From assembly GCA_030844895.1 (NCBI GenBank), contig CM061224.1, positions 73,230,567-73,294,566 on the forward strand: a stretch of DNA of 64,000 nt, read 5' to 3'. Below, piece by piece: positions 60,052 through 64,000 of the stretch. The translations under genes were made by a program, and so were the position numbers. How positions within the stretch are numbered: the first letter of the stretch is position 1; every line of letters begins with the position of its first letter. The stretch comes from Ambrosia x helenae. Taxonomy: Eukaryota > Streptophyta > Magnoliopsida > Asterales > Asteraceae. A model generated the notes under the pieces. It ran no database searches. It was given only the letters and a program-made list of their open reading frames with translations, and had not been told where the DNA came from.

Positions 60052-60429
60052 ATGAACCCGTGGACTGAAGAGGAAGAGATGGCACTTGTGGTTTGCCACA
60101 AGGATGCCTCAAATGACCCGGAGATTCAACAACTCTCGCGTGCGGAAGGGTCAGCCTTTCCCCTGGAGGGGTTTTGGGCTCGCGTGTTTAGCGACTTCAT
60201 CGAACACGTTGGCACCAACACCACCAAGACTCTCCGAGACCTTCAATTCAAGTGGGCCGATCTCAATATCAAGTGTGAGAGGTGGACCACTATATACGAG
60301 TAGACGGTGAAGGACGATCTGAAGCTTGATGAGGAGTTGGTTATCGAATTCACCAACTATGAGTATATGGTTCGATACGACAACTATTTCGACCATGTCG
60401 AGGCATGTCGATTGTTGCGCCAACTTTAA
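60052..60429 (+). pseudogene. SANT/Myb-like DNA-binding protein fragment
   Basis: ATG 60,052 (MNPWTEEEEMALVVCHKD). WTEEEE and FWARVFSDFIEH, with LRDLQFKWADLNIKCERW, match the three-helix SANT/trihelix-like domain of plant proteins often named glutathione S-transferase T3-like. One TAG at 60,301-60,303 splits the frame, which continues in phase to TAA at 60,429. Probably a captured host gene fragment. Confidence 0.6.
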
Positions 60430-60801
60430 GTTATTTCTTTCTTTGTTTTAATGTATTTTATTTTATGTATTTTGTTTATGGTTAATATTATTAGGGTTTT
60501 ATTTTATGTTTCATTCAAATCTTGTTATTTATGTTTTATATTTACTTTTATAGTTCAAAACAAAGAAAATAATCAAAAAATTACAAAATAAACGGTAAAG
60601 GGTAAAAATAAAACAAAAGTAAAGATGTATGTATTTACTTATGTTTACATTTTGGTCATTTTCCCTTAAACATGTATGGTGTTAGGTGCTCCCAAAAGTG
60701 GTACAATTTTGTTAATTTTATATACGTTAGGGGCTGAATATGTACTTTTTCTAGGTTATTTAAATCGTTTCCTTCTCTTTAATGTTTTTACGCCCTGTAA
60801 G

Positions 60802-61247
60802 ATGTCCCGAGCATCATCTTCTTCCTCGAGGTCAGCTAACAACTTCAGCAGAACTAGAGAAATATGTTCATCTTGCGGTGCAGATACGCGTATTAGAATC
60901 TCTCGAACTGAAGCAAACCCGGGCAGACGGTTTGTGTGCTGTGTATGTTAAAAGAATGTGTTTCCTTTTGTTTTTTTATACAATCTTAATTATTAAATCA
61001 TATAATGATTTGTTTTTTTTCTTAGACGGCTGGTTGTGGGTTTCTTAAGTGGGTGGAAACTTCAAGTTGTTACTACTGCGAAAGTTTCGTTCCTCGTTTG
61101 TTGCGGTCGTTTAACGACCAAAAGGAATTAACTAAAGCTAAAATTTTGGAAGCCACACGATTGAAGTTACTTTTACTATTTAGTTGGTCTATCTTTTTAA
61201 GTGTATTAGTATGTGTACTTGTGTTTGGAACCGAAGAGAGATATTAA
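60802..61247 (+). CDS. GRF-type zinc finger protein with C-terminal membrane segment
   Basis: Two exons (60,802-60,942 and 61,026-61,247) with a phase-0 intron (GTATGT...CTTAG) give 120 residues ending at TAA. Exon 1: Ser-rich start, then CSSCGADTRIRISRTEANPG. Exon 2: TAGCGFLKWVE, completing the Cys/Gly/Trp pattern of the GRF zinc finger, then a basic helix and a hydrophobic segment (LLLLFSWSIFLSVLVCVLVF, about residues 97-116). This matches small plant GRF/membrane proteins such as At4g04775-like. The frame is intact. An upstream in-phase start at 60,676 (ATG) is possible. It sits in a MULE, so it may be cargo; expression and function are unknown. Confidence 0.7.
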
Positions 61248-61284
61248 AAATACAAAACTTATATATTTTTTTGTAAATAAATGT

Positions 61285-62442
61285 TCACAACATTTCAACA
61301 TCATTATCTTTTGACTCCTGACCAGAAGAAGCCACCAGAACATCTTCATCCGAATTGTTATCATGAAACAACAGTGCAAGCCTACGCCTCATTTGTTGTG
61401 CAGTTTGAACGCGGTCTTCATCTTGATTATTTGGTTTTTTATTAATTAACCTATCTAGAAAGATGCAGACCCAAACCCCACAATCATCGTATACTCCATC
61501 CTGTTGAGGTACATCAAGCGGATAAACATTTTGGAACGGGAAACAATAGTTGATTTCTTCTAAGTCATCACTGCTAAAGTTTTTCAAATCATCCATGATA
61601 AAACATAGATTATCAGCAGTTTGACTTTGGTCATCATTGTCATAACCTGGGAAAGATCTTTCTGATGAGATCCCAGTTGTTATGTCAATGTTGTCATAAG
61701 ATCCATAGGAACAAGTTGGTGAGTCTTGTCCCAAAAGTGCTGTACTACCTGGTAGGTAGTCATCAGCAGTTTTACCAGATGATTGTAATTTCTTCTTTTG
61801 ATCAATTTCTCTCTCAAAAGTAAGTAATCTCCCATGAAGTTTTGTAAGAGTGAGGGAGCTAAAATCTGGTGAGGATCTTAAAACAATAGAGTATGTTTCC
61901 CATTTGTCTGGTAAAGACCTTAAAAATCTATGTAGCATAGATATTGTTGTATAGGTCTGACCATTTAACTTTAGCTCAGATATTAATGAGGAGAATCTTT
62001 CAAATTGTTGAGTTAAAGTTTCCCCATTAATGTGAGCAAATGTCTCATCTTGTTGAGCTAAAATCTCTCTGGTGTTGGCAATCACCTCTTCAGTTCCTCC
62101 AAACTGTTCTTTAAGACAATCCCAGAGTTCTTTGGCACTTTCACAATGTAAAAGGCCAGAGTATATCTCATTTGGGAGAGCCATTGCCAACATAGAGAAT
62201 GCTTTTGCATCTAGCTCAAGTTTTAGGAAATCATCATCTGTATATTCTTTTGGGTCTTTAGGGACCTCAACTTTAGTTTCAAGATTGATATTTACTGGTT
62301 TATGTGGTCCATATATCACAGATTTCCAGCAACCTGTGTTGGTCTGTGATAATGTATGCGTCATCCTTCTTTGCCAGATGTTATATTCATTTCTTACTAG
62401 CATAGCAGGTTTTGTCGCAGAACCAGTATTATGTGGATCCAT
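61285..62442 (-). CDS. In-frame fusion: Sirevirus gag N-terminus and C48 protease C-terminus
   Basis: ATG 62,442 (MDPHNTGSATKP). Residues 1-296 are identical to the gag at 15,977. After the junction at 61,553 the frame continues for 89 residues that are not copia: INYCFPFQNVYPLDVPQQ, then DDCGVWVCIFLDRL, which is the Gln and catalytic Cys box of a C48/Ulp1 protease, then an acidic tail to the stop at 61,285. The catalytic His and Asp are missing because the upstream part of the protease was replaced, so protease activity is not expected. A full copia LTR with TATA box and primer site lies upstream in the same orientation. Confidence 0.75.
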   Translation of the reverse strand: MDPHNTGSATKPAMLVRNEYNIWQRRMTHTLSQTNTGCWKSVIYGPHKPVNINLETKVEVPKDPKEYTDDDFLKLELDAKAFSMLAMALPNEIYSGLLHCESAKELWDCLKEQFGGTEEVIANTREILAQQDETFAHINGETLTQQFERFSSLISELKLNGQTYTTISMLHRFLRSLPDKWETYSIVLRSSPDFSSLTLTKLHGRLLTFEREIDQKKKLQSSGKTADDYLPGSTALLGQDSPTCSYGSYDNIDITTGISSERSFPGYDNDDQSQTADNLCFIMDDLKNFSSDDLEEINYCFPFQNVYPLDVPQQDGVYDDCGVWVCIFLDRLINKKPNNQDEDRVQTAQQMRRRLALLFHDNNSDEDVLVASSGQESKDNDVEML

Positions 62443-62582
62443 TTTAAAGAGTATTGATTTGTCAGATGACTCTTTTAAGTGATGGATGTTGATAAAAAGT
62501 GAACTTTTGATCTTTTATTGAGTATCAATAAGAGCTTTGTGTCTGATTCTCAATTTGTTAGATTAATATGTGATCAGATAAA

Positions 62583-62599
62583 CCAACACTCTGATACCA
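62583..62599 (-). promoter_or_regulatory. Primer binding site in duplicate copy
   Basis: TGGTATCAGAGTGTTGG on the - strand, as at 16,118-16,134. Confidence 0.88.
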
Positions 62600-62601
62600 A
62601 T

Positions 62602-63323
62602 TGTTGGATCAGTTTGCTCTTTGTGTAAGTAAGAACTTGCTATCTTTGACACTTAAGTGTTTAGCAAGCTCTTGTATATCAGATTGTAAGCACAGCGGAA
62701 TGTATAAGTTAAAGCAACACTTTTTATACTTAAGAGGAGTTATTACTCCCTCTTGATGATTGAAACTAATAATGACAGGTATTTATTATGAATCTAAGCA
62801 GTAAATGAGAATTAGATACTTAGGCAGATTCACAATAAATACTGAAATGGAATAGAACAGTGAAAGTGTTTGAAGGATTTTTCTATTAAAAATCAATGTC
62901 TAAAATAGAAGGTTGAAGCCTCCTATTTATAGACGTTTACATACATGTATCTTGCCAATAAAGCAAGTATACAAATATCAGAAACAAGTTGCACAAGTTG
63001 CAACATTGAAACAAACAATTACAGCTAAAAGTAATAATAAACAATAAACTACTGATACAAAAGGCGGTGGAAAATATCTGATGCTAAGTGCTGATGAATG
63101 ACAAACTACTGATGAGTAGTTTGTCTTCAGTACTTCTGAAGTGAACTTTGTCTGGTTTGGACTTCAGAACTTCTGATGAAGTTTCTTCTTCAGCACTTCT
63201 CATATCTTCTCTTCAGCAGTTTCTTGTCTTCTCTTCGGTACTTCTATACTTAGCCAAAATTGACAGAAGTGAATTAGACTAAGGTTTCCAAAAGTGGTTT
63301 CACCAATCCTCTTTGTCCTAACA
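62602..63323 (-). repeat. Sirevirus 5' LTR, duplicate copy
   Basis: Identical by eye to 16,137-16,858, including the five or more positions where that LTR differs from 5,302-6,023. It therefore derives from the same element by duplication and not from a new insertion. Confidence 0.95.
62923..62932 (-). promoter_or_regulatory. TATA box upstream of the gag-C48 fusion
   Basis: CTATAAATAG on the - strand, about 480 bases upstream of the fusion ATG at 62,442. Confidence 0.55.
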
Positions 63324-63328
63324 GGTAT

Positions 63329-63638
63329 GTAATATACATGATTTTAAGCATTTTGGGCCAAAAAATCAAAAAAGCGCCGAGCCGATTTTTTAAAAAAAAT
63401 TAAAAACCGTCTTCAGGTAACAAATGGTTAACACGTGTTAGTTTCGCTTAACATGTGTTAGTCGAAAGTTTATTTTTTTTAAAAAAAAGTACTCGGCGCT
63501 TTTTTGATTTTTTTGGCTCAAAATGCTTAAAATCATGTATATTGTTTGCCCTGTTTTTTTTTTCAAAAAAAAAAAAAAAATTTGGGAAGTCAGAGTTTCT
63601 AGAGTTTACCGTCTAAGGATGAGTTTCCACATTATCCT

Positions 63639-63643
<5 letters not shown>
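63329..63643. mobile_element. Foldback MITE body, duplicate copy
   Basis: Same as 16,864-17,177; foldback arms at 63,334-63,395 and 63,485-63,540. Confidence 0.85.
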
Positions 63644-63689
<46 letters not shown>

Positions 63690-63692
<3 letters not shown>

Positions 63693-63935
63693 GTGTCGTG
63701 TACACATGTATTATAAAATAAATGGGCATCTATACATGATTTTGAAAAATTATTTGTAATCATATAGATTTGTGTCACCAAGATTCGTTGATATGGGTGA
63801 AATTATACTCGTTCGGACATTGCTAGACTGTCTCGGGGGACTTATGCATATAACATGACATGAATAATGCATGGGAAGTTAAACGGTGACTAGAGAGTGT
63901 ACGGATTTTGACCTGGCAAAGCGGCGGGTGTCACA
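63690..63935 (-). mobile_element. Solo LTR end, duplicate copy
   Basis: Same as 17,216-17,461, ending GGGTGTCACA before AGTGG; the last 60 bases of the window (63,941-64,000) repeat the start of Athila pol. Confidence 0.85.
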
Positions 63936-64000
63936 AGTGGTCAAGAAAAGGGGCCCGCAACAAGAAGAGTTGTGGGAAATTTTTAAATAAGTGAAAATTA

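Larger units (their letters stand above)
59073..60665. mobile_element. Nested non-autonomous MULE, 1.6 kb
   Basis: Ends GGGAAAATGAC...GGTCATTTTCCC with 9-bp flanks TTAAAGATG (59,064-59,072) and TTAAACATG (60,666-60,674), one mismatch. GAGACG/CGTCTC motifs are dense at 59,150-59,215 and 59,830-59,930. Carries SANT/Myb-like gene pieces and no transposase. It sits between the C48 gene and the GRF gene of the larger MULE. Confidence 0.8.
54734..61552 (+). mobile_element. Transposase-bearing MULE, right end lost at the duplication junction
   Basis: Left end GGGAAAATCATGG with CGTCTC/GAGACG motifs, like the 49,854 element. Carries mudrA (+), a C48 protease gene (-), a GRF zinc finger gene (+) and the end of another C48 gene (-); a smaller MULE is nested at 59,073-60,665. 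No matching right end with a TATTATAAA-type duplication is found before 61,553, where the duplicated copia segment starts, so the right end was probably cut off. The two C48 sequences may mean that two MULEs are nested or joined here. Confidence 0.65.
61553..64000. repeat. Duplicated segment, right copy
   Basis: Matches 15,088-17,526 throughout except for one A in a homopolymer and eight bases in a TA run. It continues past the window end, so its full length is unknown. It includes gag start, copia 5' LTR, TSD GGTAT (63,324-63,328), MITE body, solo LTR end and Athila pol. Confidence 0.95.

Overview
This is a piece of a plant nuclear genome made almost entirely of nested transposable elements. 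LTR retrotransposons with initiator-Met tRNA primer sites, plant Athila-type and Sirevirus-type elements, an L1-like LINE, tRNA-derived SINEs, a Helitron, Mutator-like elements (MULEs) and Tourist-like MITEs are all present. I see no ordinary host gene, rRNA or CRISPR. The repeat families look like those of a large eudicot genome, and I suspect Asteraceae, but that is an impression from family resemblance, not proven here.

Left third (1-33,207): the 3' part of one Athila-type Ty3/gypsy element on the + strand (gag 6-2,412, pol 17,467-21,178, a 3' ORF 22,243-24,006, 3' LTR 31,960-33,207). It was split twice. First, a solo LTR (2,413-17,461, imperfect 5-bp TSD) sits between gag and pol; inside it is a foldback MITE (5,267-17,177), and inside that an 11.6-kb Sirevirus-type Ty1/copia element on the - strand (5,302-16,858, TSD GGTAT, 722-bp LTRs). 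Second, a 6.35-kb non-autonomous LTR element (24,328-30,679, TSD ATTGA) lies downstream of the 3' ORF. All the Athila and copia genes are broken by frameshifts or stops.

Middle (33,208-49,354): a SINE, three Tourist-like MITEs, a 2.9-kb copia-like element without coding capacity (37,033-39,919), then a solo LTR (40,525-47,387, TSD ATAGG) that swallowed a 5'-truncated L1 LINE (42,172 to about 46,490). The host sequence of these insertions is itself a repeat family carrying clusters of palindromic CTACGGGCCGTAG units.

Right (49,355-64,000): a SINE, a small MULE with captured gene pieces (49,854-51,548, 9-bp TSD), a non-autonomous Helitron (51,592-54,582), and a larger MULE starting at 54,734. 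That MULE carries a mudrA-type transposase, a C48 (Ulp1-like) protease gene whose catalytic residues look replaced, an apparently intact GRF zinc finger/membrane protein gene, and the end of a second C48 gene. It is split by a third MULE (59,073-60,665). From 61,553 to the window end the sequence repeats 15,088-17,526 with no substitution that I can see. The junction fuses the Sirevirus gag start in frame to the C48 catalytic end, downstream of a complete copia LTR promoter.

No operon-like cooperation is expected here; the logic of the window is insertion order. The most unusual items are the duplicated junction with its gag-C48 fusion, the degenerate C48 gene, the tRNA-like modules inside LTRs, and two unrelated families of GC-rich palindromic arrays.
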